From: REEB95 sp963785735
GTDB lineage: Bacteria; Pseudomonadota; Alphaproteobacteria; ATCC43930; CGMCC-115725
Reading direction: 5' to 3'
Assembly: GCA_963785735.1 (NCBI GenBank)
Contig: CAWAWJ010000002.1
Span: 124,001-188,000 of the forward strand
Length of the DNA: 64,000 bases
How positions within the stretch are numbered: position 1 is the stretch's first letter; each line of letters starts with the position of its first letter. The notes beneath the pieces were generated by a model. The model saw nothing but the letters and a program-made list of their open reading frames with translations. It was not told the DNA's origin and searched no databases. Made by a program: the position numbers and the translations under genes. Shown here piece after piece: positions 1-7,888 of the stretch.

Positions 1-2
1 AT

Positions 3-695
3 TCGCGCCGGGAGGCGGTGTTGGCGCGAAGCCGCCTGATGCTGGGCGCGCTGGTGCTCGAGGACAAGCCGCTGGCATCTCCCGACCCCGCGCGCGTGAC
101 GGCGGCGCTCATCCAGGGCATCCGCGAATTGGGGCTGAAGGCGCTGCCCTGGAGCCGCGAGGCCGAATCCTTGCGCGCGCGGATTTCCTTCCTGCGGCGC
201 ATTGACGGCGATGCTTGGCCGGACTTATCCGGCGAAGCTTTGATGGAAAACCTGGGGGATTGGCTGGCGCCTTATCTGGCGGGGATGTCACGGCGCGCGC
301 AGTTGCAAAATCTCGATCTGGCGGCGGCGCTCTTGGCGCGGCTTTCGCATGCCCAACGCCAGGCGCTCGACAAGCTCGCGCCTTCGCATGTGGCCGTGCC
401 GAGCGGCTCGCGCATCGCCATCGATTATTCGGGCGAGAATCCCGGGCTGGCGGTCAAGTTGCAGGAGATGTTCGGCGCGCGCGAAACCCCCGCCGTGGCG
501 GGCGGACGCGTGGCCTTGGTCATCCATCTGCTCTCCCCCGCCGGACGGCCCCTGCAAGTGACCAGCGATCTCGCGGGGTTTTGGCGCAACAGCTATCCGC
601 AAGTGCGCTCCGAGATGCGCGGCCGCTATCCCCGCCACCCCTGGCCCGAAGACCCGCTCGCAGCCGCGCCGACCAAGCGGACGAAGAAACGCTAA
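3..695 (+). CDS. hrpB: ATP-dependent helicase HrpB, C-terminal fragment
   Basis: This is the last 230 codons of a gene that enters the window from the left; the reading frame is open to base 3, so no start is claimed. HrpB is a DExH-box helicase-like ATPase of unclear physiological role. The visible part is the family-specific C-terminal domain, recognisable from LLSPAGRPLQVTSDLAGFW, the following RSEMRGRYPRHPWPEDP and a basic tail ending in KRTKKR. The helicase core motifs lie outside the window. The stop codon overlaps by three bases the stop of the convergent small gene on the minus strand. Identification rests on the diagnostic C-terminal motif and is firm. Confidence 0.9.
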   Translation, partial: SRREAVLARSRLMLGALVLEDKPLASPDPARVTAALIQGIRELGLKALPWSREAESLRARISFLRRIDGDAWPDLSGEALMENLGDWLAPYLAGMSRRAQLQNLDLAAALLARLSHAQRQALDKLAPSHVAVPSGSRIAIDYSGENPGLAVKLQEMFGARETPAVAGGRVALVIHLLSPAGRPLQVTSDLAGFWRNSYPQVRSEMRGRYPRHPWPEDPLAAAPTKRTKKR

Positions 696-934
696 ATCCA
701 CTTCTGATATTTGGCGATCTTTTCGTCCAAATCTTTTTCAAGCTCGGGGTATTGCGAAAATACCTTATCGAGAATCTCGGTATTGATCTCCAAGCCGACC
801 CGCGCAATGGCCTTCACATAGGCTTGACATTCTTTGGGATCGCAATGCTTCTGGAGCAGAGGAATCAAGTTGTTCAAATCGCCAAAGCTTTTCCACGCCA
901 CCAGCGCAACGTGATGCGCCATATCTTTATCCAT
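692..934 (-). CDS. small acidic/basic protein A, tandem paralogue (candidate immunity protein)
   Basis: An 80-residue soluble protein with no signal peptide or membrane segment and no recognised family. The ATG at 934 is preferred over an upstream in-frame ATG because GAGGAG lies 8 bases before it. It is a clear paralogue of the gene directly upstream (946-1197). The shared pattern is KDMA-H near the start, F-x2-L-x2-L, H-x-DP, and a C-terminal block EIL-x2-VFS-x2-PEL-x-K with D-x-KI-x-KY-x2-W. Only 12 bases separate the two genes, and both follow a gene carrying a phage-effector-type linker. Tandem paralogues behind an effector-like gene suggest immunity proteins, but this is inference. The DNA is more AT-rich than the flanks, which hints at transfer. 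Confidence 0.6.
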   Translation of the reverse strand: MDKDMAHHVALVAWKSFGDLNNLIPLLQKHCDPKECQAYVKAIARVGLEINTEILDKVFSQYPELEKDLDEKIAKYQKWI

Positions 935-945
935 TTGTGCGCTCC

Positions 946-1197
946 TCAACCCACCCATTCACCATACTTGCTTATCTTGTTGTCTTTCTCTTTTTTCAAT
1001 TCCGGATGTTTTGAGAATACCCGGCCCAGTATCTCACCGTCGATAGTTTCGACTGCCGCAGCTATGGTCTTCTGATACTCTTTATACGTACTCGGGTCGG
1101 AATGTACTTCAAGAAATGATCGCAAATCCTCCAGCTCAGAGAAAATCCTCTGGGTGACTCTCACGATGTGTTTTGCCATATCTTTATCTTTAGTCAC
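946..1197 (-). CDS. small acidic/basic protein B, tandem paralogue (candidate immunity protein)
   Basis: An 83-residue predicted cytoplasmic protein, helical in appearance and rich in Lys and Glu. The start is a GTG at 1197 with GGGAGGG about 6 bases upstream, only 11 bases after the stop of the effector-like gene. It aligns along its whole length with the downstream gene (692-934), with roughly 40 percent identity by eye, so the two arose by tandem duplication. No characterised family is recognised. Its position between an effector-like gene and a second copy of itself is typical of duplicated immunity genes in polymorphic toxin loci. No binding or neutralising activity can be read from the sequence. 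Confidence 0.6.
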   Translation of the reverse strand: MTKDKDMAKHIVRVTQRIFSELEDLRSFLEVHSDPSTYKEYQKTIAAAVETIDGEILGRVFSKHPELKKEKDNKISKYGEWVG

Positions 1198-1208
1198 TGG
1201 ACCCTCCC

Positions 1209-1673
1209 TCAGGAAAATTCTTCAAGGCATTCACTAAGGCATCTGCGATATGCATAATCATTCAAATCGCTGTAATGGTACGGCTTTAATCTTTCCAGTA
1301 TTTTATAACAACGTTCGTGACATATATCACGAGGAGCGGTTGCGGCGGCGTCTTGTTCATTAGCGACGTTTGGGACTTTGTCGTTTTCTGCATTACCAAC
1401 CGGCGCGAACCAGCCGGCGTTGGGTGGTCCACCGAGGCGTGGGTGTTTTGCCGGATCCCAATCCACCTTGAGAATTCCGCTTTGATAAAGCGCCTTGGCC
1501 AGCGCGGCGGCCTCCTCATACGACCGCATGAGCGGCGGCAGATCGGGGAACTGCAGATGAAGCGTGGCGATTTTGGCGCGAAGGAGTGCGCCGTCATTGA
1601 GCGCCCGCGCGACGGCAATGAGACTATTTGCTCTGGACGAGACATCGACCGGCAGGCCGTAACAGAAGCCCAA
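1209..1673 (-). CDS. effector-like protein with phage-type FAP linker and twin CX3C motif
   Basis: A 154-residue protein of unknown function. Residues 12-69 look helical. Residues 71-92 form a Pro/Gly-rich linker, DWDPAKHPRLGG followed by GWFAPVG, resembling the linker in the transglycosylase at 8455-9315 (NPNHYGPGPQGGQFAPSDG) and the general linker type of phage-associated effectors. The C-terminal domain contains CHERC (118-122) and CLSEC (145-149), a twin CX3C arrangement compatible with a disulfide-pinned helical hairpin or metal binding. It heads a tight three-gene unit with two small paralogues. The start is uncertain: no good ribosome-binding site is seen, and the gene may be a 3' remnant of a longer effector. 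The toxic role is inferred. Confidence 0.5.
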   Translation of the reverse strand: MGFCYGLPVDVSSRANSLIAVARALNDGALLRAKIATLHLQFPDLPPLMRSYEEAAALAKALYQSGILKVDWDPAKHPRLGGPPNAGWFAPVGNAENDKVPNVANEQDAAATAPRDICHERCYKILERLKPYHYSDLNDYAYRRCLSECLEEFS

Positions 1674-2001
1674 ATCGGCGTTGAGCGCCGCTGTCGAACG
1701 CGGAGCCCATGTTTCTCGCCCTGATTAACCGGTCGTGCGCTTTAAAAGAGGAACCGGACCGACGAAGGCGCCATCGGCATCGCAAGAGACGCCGCGTCCG
1801 CCCGGCGATGAAAGCCGGAAATGCCGTATCGGCCAACGGGGCATGGCCAAGCTCCTTCGAAAATGCGCGTGAAACCCTCGGTGGGGATGGCCCGAATCCA
1901 GCCCCGCCACATCCCTGCCATGCGGAGGATTGCTTGGCCTTTGCCGCGCCGGTTTGCCAGAATGGCGCCAATTCGGGCGCCGAAAGATCGAGGACAAGAC
2001 C
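1674..2001. other. intergenic region without recognised gene
   Basis: About 330 bases between the divergent effector-like gene and the MFS transporter. Open frames here are fragments of long GC-rich shadow frames with no recognisable domain. A minus-strand stretch just upstream of 1673 could be the decayed 5' part of the effector gene in another frame. No LexA-type box or convincing sigma70 promoter was found. Confidence 0.4.
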
Positions 2002-3312
2002 GTGGCCAAGGGGAAGACCGGCCAGACCGGACAAATCAAGTTCCACTATGGCTGGGTGGTGATGGGCATCACCTTCGTCACGCTGCTGGTCGCGGCGGGC
2101 CTGCGCTCGGGCCCGGCGGTGCTGATCGTGCCGTTGGAGCAGGAATTCGGCTGGAGCCGCGCCACCATCTCCTTCGCCATCGCGGCGCAGCTTTTGATCT
2201 ACGGTGTGATCGGTCCGTTCTCGGCCGGGTTCATCGACCGCTTCGGGCTGCGCGTCACCATGATCGGCGCGCTGCTGCTGATCCTGGTGGGCTTCGGCCT
2301 CACCCCCTTCGTCACCGCGCCGTGGAACCTGCTGCCGATCTGGGGCCTGGCGCTCGGCTCGGGCACGGGCGGGGCGGCGATGGTGATCGCGGCGGTGGTC
2401 GCCAATCGCTGGTTCGTAAGGCATCGCGGCCTTGTCATGGGATTCCTCACCGGCAGCACCGCGGCGGGACAACTGGTCTTCCTGCCGCTGCTCGCCAACA
2501 TGGTGGTGCATCATGGCTGGCGTTCGTCGGTCGTCGTCGCCTGCGCCGTAGTGGTTGCCACCATTCCCCTGGTCTGGCTCTTGATGCGCGATCAGCCGAG
2601 CGATATCGGCCTCAAGCCCTATGGCCAGCCCGAAGATGCGCCCGCCATACCGGCGATCGAGCGCGTCAATCCCTTCACCGCGGCTTTCGCCGGGCTGGGG
2701 CGCGGCGTGGGCAACCGCGATTTCTGGCTGCTGTCGGGAAGCTTCTTCGTCTGCGGCGCCAGCACCATCGGCCTGATCGGCACGCATTTCATTCCGGCCT
2801 GCGTCGATCACGGCATTCCCGAGGCCACCGCCGCCGGCATCCTGGCGGCAACGGGCGTATGCAGTTTCATCGGCACCACCGCCTCGGGCTACATGACCGA
2901 CCGCTTCGACAGCCGCTATCTGCTGTTCTGGTACTATGCGCTCCGGGGCCTCTCGCTCCTGTACCTGCCTTACGCCTTCGATCTGTCGGTCTGGGGTTTG
3001 TCGCTGTTCGGCCTGTTCTACGGCCTCGACTGGATCGCCACCGTGCCGCCGACGGTGCGCTTGACCGCCAACGCCTTCGGCATGCGCCATGTCGGCATGA
3101 TGTATGGCTGGATCATGGTGATGCACCAGGTCGGCTCGGCGACGGCGGCCTATGGCAGCGGCCTCTTGCGCACCGAGGTCGGCGATTACAATGCCGCCTT
3201 CGTCAGCGCCGGCGCGTTGTGCATGATCGCGGCGATCCTGGTGCTGGGCGTCGGCAAGGCGCGCAAAGGCTCGTCGCCGGCGCGGCCCGTGCTGGTCGGC
3301 GCTGGAACCTGA
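2002..3312 (+). CDS. MFS transporter, monocarboxylate/oxalate-formate antiporter-like
   Basis: A 436-residue inner-membrane major facilitator with about 12 hydrophobic segments. The N-terminus reads FHYGWVVMGITF, a pattern common in the monocarboxylate-porter/OFA branch of MFS. The loop between helices 2 and 3 carries the motif A remnant GFIDRFGLR, and the second half has the matching loop GYMTDRFDSRY. The substrate is not readable; small organic anions are the usual guess for this branch. The GTG at 2002 is preferred because GAGGA precedes it by about 8 bases and the upstream extension is low-complexity. It converges on a DHA2 exporter with 7 bases between stop codons. Confidence 0.82.
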   Translation: MAKGKTGQTGQIKFHYGWVVMGITFVTLLVAAGLRSGPAVLIVPLEQEFGWSRATISFAIAAQLLIYGVIGPFSAGFIDRFGLRVTMIGALLLILVGFGLTPFVTAPWNLLPIWGLALGSGTGGAAMVIAAVVANRWFVRHRGLVMGFLTGSTAAGQLVFLPLLANMVVHHGWRSSVVVACAVVVATIPLVWLLMRDQPSDIGLKPYGQPEDAPAIPAIERVNPFTAAFAGLGRGVGNRDFWLLSGSFFVCGASTIGLIGTHFIPACVDHGIPEATAAGILAATGVCSFIGTTASGYMTDRFDSRYLLFWYYALRGLSLLYLPYAFDLSVWGLSLFGLFYGLDWIATVPPTVRLTANAFGMRHVGMMYGWIMVMHQVGSATAAYGSGLLRTEVGDYNAAFVSAGALCMIAAILVLGVGKARKGSSPARPVLVGAGT

Positions 3313-3319
3313 TTCTATT

Positions 3320-4846
3320 TTAGATTTCGCCCGGAGGATTGGCGTGCGCCGGCGAGGTGCGCAGCGGGATTTCCTTCAAGATCAGCGCGAGCCCGACGCT
3401 CGCCGCCATGATCGCGGCGCCGCCGATATAGGTCCAGCTGAAGGCCTGGGCCAGCGCGCCGAGCGCTTCGGGGGTGAGCGCGGCGGGATGGCCCCCGGAA
3501 CCTTGCAGCGCCACCGCGGCGAAACCGGGCACCCCCAGCGCCGCCAAATTCTGGTCGAAGAAATAAAGCAGCGCCGACCATAGCGCCGCCGCGCCGAAGG
3601 ATCCGCCCAAGGAACGGAAGAAGGCGACGCTCGCGGTGGCGGCGCCCGTATCGCGCGCCTCGGCCGCGTTCTGCGCCGCGACCAGCATCACCGGCATGGA
3701 GCCGCCCATGCCGACGCCGAGCACGCCGATATAGAGCGCGACCAGGAGATCGGGCGTCGACGGGCCGCAAGTCGCGAGCAGGAGAAACGCCGCCACCGCG
3801 CCCGACAGCGTCACGACCGGCACCTTCTTGTAGCGCCCGGTGTGCCGCATCCATTGGCCGGCGGGATAGGCCCCCAGCACCGTGCCGCCCATCAGCGGGA
3901 TCAGCAGCAGGCCGGTGCGGCCCGCGCCGGCGCCGAGCACGAGCTGCAAAAACACCGGCAGCAGCACGATGGCGCCGAACATGCCGGCGGAAACGACGAA
4001 GCTGTTGAAATTGGCGATGCGGATGACCGGGTCGATGAACAGCCGGGGCGGCAGCAGCGGCTCGGGCGCGCGCAGCTCTTGCAGCGCGAAGGCGGCGGTG
4101 AGCAGTATCCCGACGCCGATAAGCCCGAGGATTTCGGGCGAAATCCAGGCGAATTCGGAGCCGCCCCAGCTCGCCACCAGCAGCAACGATACCACCGCCG
4201 GGATCAGGATCGCGCCGCCGAGATAATCGATGCGCGGCTGCTGGCGCCGCACCACCAGCTTCTTCAGCGGATTGTTGGACAACACCAAACCGAGAATGCC
4301 GAGCGGCAGGTTGACCCAGAACACCCAACGCCAGGTGAGATATTGGACGAACAATCCGCCCATCACCGGGCCGCCGAGGCTGGCCACCGCCCACACGCCG
4401 CTCATATAGACCTGATAGCGGCCGCGTTCGCGCGGCGAGATGACGTCGGCGATGATCGCCTGCGACATGCTGATGAGCGCGCCGCCGCCGATGCCTTGTA
4501 AGGCGCGCGCGGCGATGAGCTGGCCCATGCTCTGGGCGAGCGCGCAAAACACCGAAGCCGCGACGAAAATGCCGATGCCGATTAGCAGCATCATGCGGCG
4601 GCCGTAAAGGTCGCTGAGCTTGCCGTAAATCGGCGTCGAGGCGGTGGAGGTGAGGAGATAGGCGGTGACGATCCAAGAGAGATGCTGCAGCCCGTTCAGA
4701 TCGCCGGCGATGGCGGGGAGCGCCGTCACCACCACGGTCTGGTCGAGCGCGGCCAGCAGCAGGCCCAACAGGGCGCCGCTCAATATCTCGAGGATCTCGC
4801 GATGGCTGAATTGCGGCGCCGGTTGCGCCGCGTCTCCGGCCGGCAT
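3320..4846 (-). CDS. DHA2-family MFS multidrug efflux pump (EmrB/QacA type)
   Basis: A 508-residue inner-membrane protein with about 14 hydrophobic segments, the expected size and topology for the 14-helix drug:proton antiporters. The first helix holds LAALDQTVVVTALPAIA, the DHA2 motif D1. The loop after helix 2 is motif A, YGKLSDLYGRR. Further matches are the ALQGIGGG segment and SPRERGRYQ before helix 5. The N-terminal cytosolic tail is short. No membrane fusion protein (EmrA type) lies beside it, so it may work alone in the inner membrane or recruit a partner from elsewhere. The substrate cannot be predicted. It is separated by about 110 bases from the phage holin gene. Confidence 0.88.
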   Translation of the reverse strand: MPAGDAAQPAPQFSHREILEILSGALLGLLLAALDQTVVVTALPAIAGDLNGLQHLSWIVTAYLLTSTASTPIYGKLSDLYGRRMMLLIGIGIFVAASVFCALAQSMGQLIAARALQGIGGGALISMSQAIIADVISPRERGRYQVYMSGVWAVASLGGPVMGGLFVQYLTWRWVFWVNLPLGILGLVLSNNPLKKLVVRRQQPRIDYLGGAILIPAVVSLLLVASWGGSEFAWISPEILGLIGVGILLTAAFALQELRAPEPLLPPRLFIDPVIRIANFNSFVVSAGMFGAIVLLPVFLQLVLGAGAGRTGLLLIPLMGGTVLGAYPAGQWMRHTGRYKKVPVVTLSGAVAAFLLLATCGPSTPDLLVALYIGVLGVGMGGSMPVMLVAAQNAAEARDTGAATASVAFFRSLGGSFGAAALWSALLYFFDQNLAALGVPGFAAVALQGSGGHPAALTPEALGALAQAFSWTYIGGAAIMAASVGLALILKEIPLRTSPAHANPPGEI

Positions 4847-4956
4847 GGACCGTTTTCTCCCGCGCGTCGGTTGCGTGGAGAACGGTCTATCGCCTGGACG
4901 GCATTAAGTCACCAGTAAATCCGCCATTGCTGGGATGCGCGTGGATTCGCCAGCCG

Positions 4957-5346
4957 CTATTTGGTTACGCCCTTGATCTTTTCATAGGTGCGCAAACCGC
5001 CCATGCCCAACATGCCGAACATGAGCTGCCATAGCGTGTCGTCGAGTATCGGCGGATTGGGAAGGTGCTGGCCGCTCCAGCTCGCGGCCCAGACCGCGAG
5101 CGGGACCAGCAGGTACTGATAGGCCAGCGCGCCGCCGCAACACCAGCCGATGAAGGGCCGCCAGCCGGCGACGAAAATAGACCGGCTCTGCGCCTCGCCG
5201 GCATTGATCTGGTCCTGCGCCTGATCCCATTGCACGAGGGCCGCGCGCAGTTCCGCTTCGGCTTGCGTTTTCAGCGCCGGATCGGGGATGAATTTGTTGA
5301 CGATCGCCAGAACGTTGCCGACGATGTCGTCGATGCCGAAGGCCAT
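4957..5346 (-). CDS. GTA-type 3TM holin
   Basis: A 129-residue protein of the three-helix holin family seen in gene transfer agents and alphaproteobacterial prophages. The N-terminal part (1-50) is an amphipathic, acidic segment rich in Ala, Glu and Gln. It is followed by the characteristic AGWRPFIGWCCGGALAYQY and two further hydrophobic segments, ending in GMGGLRTYEKIKG. Holins permeabilise the inner membrane to release or activate a cell-wall hydrolase. It is the last gene of the leftward unit that starts at the LexA-type promoter near 7.0 kb, after the terminase large subunit and a 49-codon membrane protein. The downstream boundary of the phage-derived region lies here. Confidence 0.85.
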   Translation of the reverse strand: MAFGIDDIVGNVLAIVNKFIPDPALKTQAEAELRAALVQWDQAQDQINAGEAQSRSIFVAGWRPFIGWCCGGALAYQYLLVPLAVWAASWSGQHLPNPPILDDTLWQLMFGMLGMGGLRTYEKIKGVTK

Positions 5347-6779
5347 GGAAGCGGCCTTAGAGCGCGAAACGGATCAGCAAGGCGATGATCGCGCCGGCGG
5401 CGAAGGCGATCGCGCCCCAGCGGAAGGGACGCGATTCCATCCAGCCCCTGAATCCGGCGCGGGCGGCGCCGGCATCCTGTTTGGCGGTGGTTTCGATATT
5501 GGTCATGATCGGGCTTCCTTTCACTCGCTGTTGATGAGGGCGAATATCCGCGCCCGCGGTCGAAATCCGCGGTGAAGGCGCAAAGCTGGTCTTCCAAGGC
5601 CGGAAACGCGCCCACATGATGAACGCGGCCTTGCTCGTACAAGGCCGCCACCGGCTCGGCGCGGATCGCCTTGCCTCGGCTTGCGCGCAGCGCCTTGAAG
5701 GGCGCGTTGGGCTCGACCGCGCGCAACGTGGCTTCCACCATCTCGCCGCCATTGTTCACCTCGGCGACGATGCGGTCGCCCTGGTGGCGCCTGAGCGCCG
5801 CGACCGCGCGGGCCGCCCAATCGCGCGGGCTGTAACGGCCCGAGAGATCGTCCAGCACATAGGCGGCGTTGTCGGACCCGAGCCCCGCGACGACGATGCC
5901 GGTTTCGGACGATCCCGCCCCCGCGCTCGCCGCCGGGTCGATCGCCACCACCACGCGGCGGAGATGTGGCGTCTCGTTGACCCGAGCCGCCTCGATCATG
6001 GCGCGGGTCCAGAGCGCGCCCAAAGTGTCTTCCAGCAACTCGGCTTCGAGTTCCTGGCGCCCGAGCCGCGTGCCCAAATATCGCTTCACCACCGAATCCA
6101 AGAACGCCGGCGCCAGATTGGCGCCGTTCTCGAAGGTCGAACCGCGCGTGACGATGACGCCCTCTTGCGCCAGAAGATCGCGCAGGAGCTTCACCGGCTT
6201 GGGCGTGGTGGTCGCGACCGCGCGCGGGTTAGGCCCGAGGCGCAGCCCCAGCATCAGATTGTCCCAGGCCTCTCCGTAGCGCCAAGATGCGAGCTCGTCG
6301 CACCAGGCGAGATCGTGTTGCGGGCCCCGGAGCCGCTCGGGCTCGTCGGCGGAAAAACATGTGGCGACCGCGCCGTTGGGCCAGACGATGCGGTGGCGCG
6401 AAGGCTCGTAATGCGGGCGTTCCTGGTCGCGCGATGAAACCGCGAGCAAGCCGCTCGGGCCTTCCACCATCACGTCGCGCGCATCGCCCGCCGTCGGCGC
6501 CACCAGCGCCACGCGGCCCGCGTTGCCGTTCGTGACGCATTCGCGCACATATTCGGCGCCGCTGCGCGTCTTGCCGAAACCCCGCCCGGCCAAGAGCAGC
6601 CAGACGCGCCAGGGGCCTTTTGGCGCGCGTTGCGATGCCCTCGCCCAGAAATTCCAGTTGCAGGTCAGCGCCGAAACCTCGCTCTCGCTTAAGGCGTCGA
6701 GCGCCAACGCGCGCCGGGGGAGCGGGAGCGCGGCGTAGAGCGAGGCTTCGGACGGATTGGCCGCGCCGGCGGCGTTCAT
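5271..6779 (-). CDS. phage terminase large subunit, abnormal C-terminus
   Basis: A DNA-packaging ATPase/nuclease of the GTA/HK97-like terminase family. The start is the ATG at 6779; the open frame upstream of it is only the palindromic repeat. Walker A is LLLAGRGFGKTRSG (about 61-74), Walker B and the catalytic carboxylate are in DLAWCDELASW, and the RNase H-like nuclease domain has VVAIDPAASAG and IVAEVNNGGEM. Homologues normally continue after DFDRGRGYSP with a conserved DRVDALVWAL-type ending. Here the frame instead enters unrelated sequence from about residue 414 and runs through the 49-codon gene to a stop at 5271. The native C-terminus therefore looks deleted, and packaging activity is doubtful. 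No portal or capsid gene follows. Confidence 0.82.
   Translation of the reverse strand: MNAAGAANPSEASLYAALPLPRRALALDALSESEVSALTCNWNFWARASQRAPKGPWRVWLLLAGRGFGKTRSGAEYVRECVTNGNAGRVALVAPTAGDARDVMVEGPSGLLAVSSRDQERPHYEPSRHRIVWPNGAVATCFSADEPERLRGPQHDLAWCDELASWRYGEAWDNLMLGLRLGPNPRAVATTTPKPVKLLRDLLAQEGVIVTRGSTFENGANLAPAFLDSVVKRYLGTRLGRQELEAELLEDTLGALWTRAMIEAARVNETPHLRRVVVAIDPAASAGAGSSETGIVVAGLGSDNAAYVLDDLSGRYSPRDWAARAVAALRRHQGDRIVAEVNNGGEMVEATLRAVEPNAPFKALRASRGKAIRAEPVAALYEQGRVHHVGAFPALEDQLCAFTADFDRGRGYSPSSTASERKPDHDQYRNHRQTGCRRRPRRIQGLDGIASLPLGRDRLRRRRDHRLADPFRALRPLPWPSASTTSSATFWRSSTNSSPIRR
5357..5506 (-). CDS. 49-residue single-helix membrane protein of the lysis module
   Basis: A short gene with a strong ribosome-binding site (AAGGAAG, 7 bases before the ATG). 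The product has a hydrophilic N-terminal half (MTNIETTAKQDAGAARAGF) and one hydrophobic helix near the C-terminus (GAIAFAAGAIIALLIRFAL). It lies between the terminase large subunit and the holin, ten bases from the holin start. Genes of this size and layout next to GTA-type holins are probably lysis accessory proteins or antiholins, but no specific family is recognised. The terminase reading frame runs through the same DNA in another phase. That overlap is an artefact of the aberrant terminase 3' end. Confidence 0.6.
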   Translation of the reverse strand: MTNIETTAKQDAGAARAGFRGWMESRPFRWGAIAFAAGAIIALLIRFAL

Positions 6780-6822
6780 GCGCGCACCTTCGCGGCGGTT
6801 TAATTTGGGTTTTCTAGAATCG

Positions 6823-6903
6823 TCATGGCCGGGCTTGGCCCGGCCATCCACGAATGTTGTTTGATCGAGGACATGGATGCCCGGAACAAGTCCGGGCATG
6901 ACA
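6823..6903. repeat. dispersed palindromic element (two GC-rich hairpins)
   Basis: Two palindromes lie in the leader of the terminase large-subunit gene: GGCCGGGCTTGGCCCGGCC (about 6827-6845) and ATGCCCGGAacaagTCCGGGCAT (about 6877-6899). They resemble the short palindromic repeats scattered through many alphaproteobacterial genomes. Read on the minus strand the element is an open frame containing GLVPGIHV and AKPGHDD, the usual translation of this repeat type, so it should not be taken as the N-terminus of the terminase. Its copy number cannot be judged from one window. Confidence 0.65.
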
Positions 6904-6937
6904 CTGTTAAAGGTGTCAGGTGAAACTCAGCCAACAA

Positions 6938-6974
6938 AAAACCCGGCCGGGCCGTTTGGGCGCCGCCGGGCAGA
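6938..6974 (-). terminator. terminator-like hairpin in the TerL leader
   Basis: On the minus strand a GC-rich stem (GCCCGGC pairing with GCCGGG, with further inner pairs) is followed directly by six T residues. It lies only 10-50 bases downstream of the predicted start of transcription from the LexA-boxed promoter and before the terminase large-subunit gene. It would attenuate that transcript unless antitermination acts. The stem is imperfect and no folding energy was computed. Confidence 0.5.
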
Positions 6975-6990
6975 CTCTCGATGATGACGT

Positions 6991-7034
6991 ATTATACCAG
7001 TTTGATCCGGATCAGTCAAGAACAAAATAAGAAC
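6991..7034 (-). promoter_or_regulatory. LexA-boxed sigma70 promoter P1 (TerL-holin unit)
   Basis: Reading the minus strand: GTTC-TTATTTT-GTTC (7034-7020), then TTGACT (7019-7014), a 17-base spacer containing the palindrome GATCCGGATC, then TATAAT (6996-6991). GTTC-N7-GTTC is the LexA box known from alphaproteobacteria. The -35 is one base from consensus and the -10 is perfect. The box abuts the -35, so LexA binding should block polymerase. Transcription would begin near 6984 and read leftwards into the terminase large-subunit, small membrane protein and holin genes. A near copy lies at 10030-10073. Confidence 0.8.
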
Positions 7035-7069
7035 GCACCGGAGAAGCGCGCAGAACTTCTATCCCCGCG

Positions 7070-7747
7070 TCACTTCTTCCCCCCGCCGAGCTTCTTGGTC
7101 TGGGTCGCGATCGAATGCTCGCGCAGCCGCGCGATCTCCTCGGGCGAAAGCTGCTTCATCAGCGACTTGTCCTTGAGCCGCGTATCCTGGCCTTTGACCG
7201 GGTCCTGGATCGCCTCTTCGAGGCTGTGCGCCCATTTCCATTCCTCGGGCGGCCGCGCCTTCTGGCCGGGCGCCAGCTGGTCGAGGCCCCAGAAAATCTC
7301 GAGCCGGTGGTTGTCGGGGTCGTGGAACTCGACCGCGATCTGCGCGCCCGCCCGCCGCCTTCCTTCGAAATCGAGCGGCACTTTGTGCTTTTTCAGATGC
7401 TCACGCGCGCGCAACACCTCGTCCAATGTGGCCACTTCGAAGGCGATGTGGTTCAACTCGTAATTGCCGCTCGGCGATTCCTTCTTCATCGAGCCCACCA
7501 GCGCCACCGAATGGTGGTCCGGGCTGAAGCGCAAAAAGGCCATGCCGCCCGGCGCCATGTCGTCGGTGTAGATGTCCGAGCACTCGAAGCCCAAAACCTC
7601 GGTATAGAATTTGAGCGAGCGCTCGATATCGGCGCAATTGATGACGATATGGCCGAGCTTGCCGATCTTGAACGGCAGATCCTGGGGCGTCTTGTAGCGC
7701 GCCTTCAACTGTTCAACCCGTGCCCGATCGAGCGCCATCTCCGCCAA
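7070..7747 (-). CDS. VOC-fold dioxygenase/glyoxalase-like protein
   Basis: A 225-residue vicinal-oxygen-chelate protein. The core (about 28-165) has the beta-alpha-beta-beta-beta pattern: GKLGHIVINCADIERSLKFY opening the first module, YELNHIAFEVATLDEVL opening the second, and EFHDPDNHRLEIFWG near its end. His residues in GHIV and NHIAF and Glu in HRLEIFW match the usual metal-ligand positions of extradiol dioxygenase-like members. A charged C-terminal tail of about 55 residues follows. The reaction cannot be assigned. It is odd to find it inside a phage-derived region, between a transglycosylase unit and the terminase large-subunit promoter. It may be cargo, or a chromosomal gene caught between two promoter repeats. 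Confidence 0.75.
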   Translation of the reverse strand: MAEMALDRARVEQLKARYKTPQDLPFKIGKLGHIVINCADIERSLKFYTEVLGFECSDIYTDDMAPGGMAFLRFSPDHHSVALVGSMKKESPSGNYELNHIAFEVATLDEVLRAREHLKKHKVPLDFEGRRRAGAQIAVEFHDPDNHRLEIFWGLDQLAPGQKARPPEEWKWAHSLEEAIQDPVKGQDTRLKDKSLMKQLSPEEIARLREHSIATQTKKLGGGKK

Positions 7748-7888
7748 CCCCTCGTCTTTGAAAGCCGGAAGATTAGCGCCAAACCGGGCCGAAGTCAGCC
7801 CCCGGCTTGCGATCGTCGGCGGCGCTATTGGCAGTAAAAGCCACTCAAGCCCGAACCCTTCGGCGGCTCATCGCGGCCGACAAATACG

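Noticed and set aside
1624..3126. 500-codon minus-strand frame over the MFS gene
   Set aside because: Composition is Arg/Gln/Asp/His-rich antisense of a GC-rich gene, with no domain; the plus-strand transporter explains the DNA.
6780..6899. 40-residue N-terminal extension of the terminase large subunit
   Set aside because: It is the translation of the palindromic repeat, and homologues begin near MNAAGAAN.
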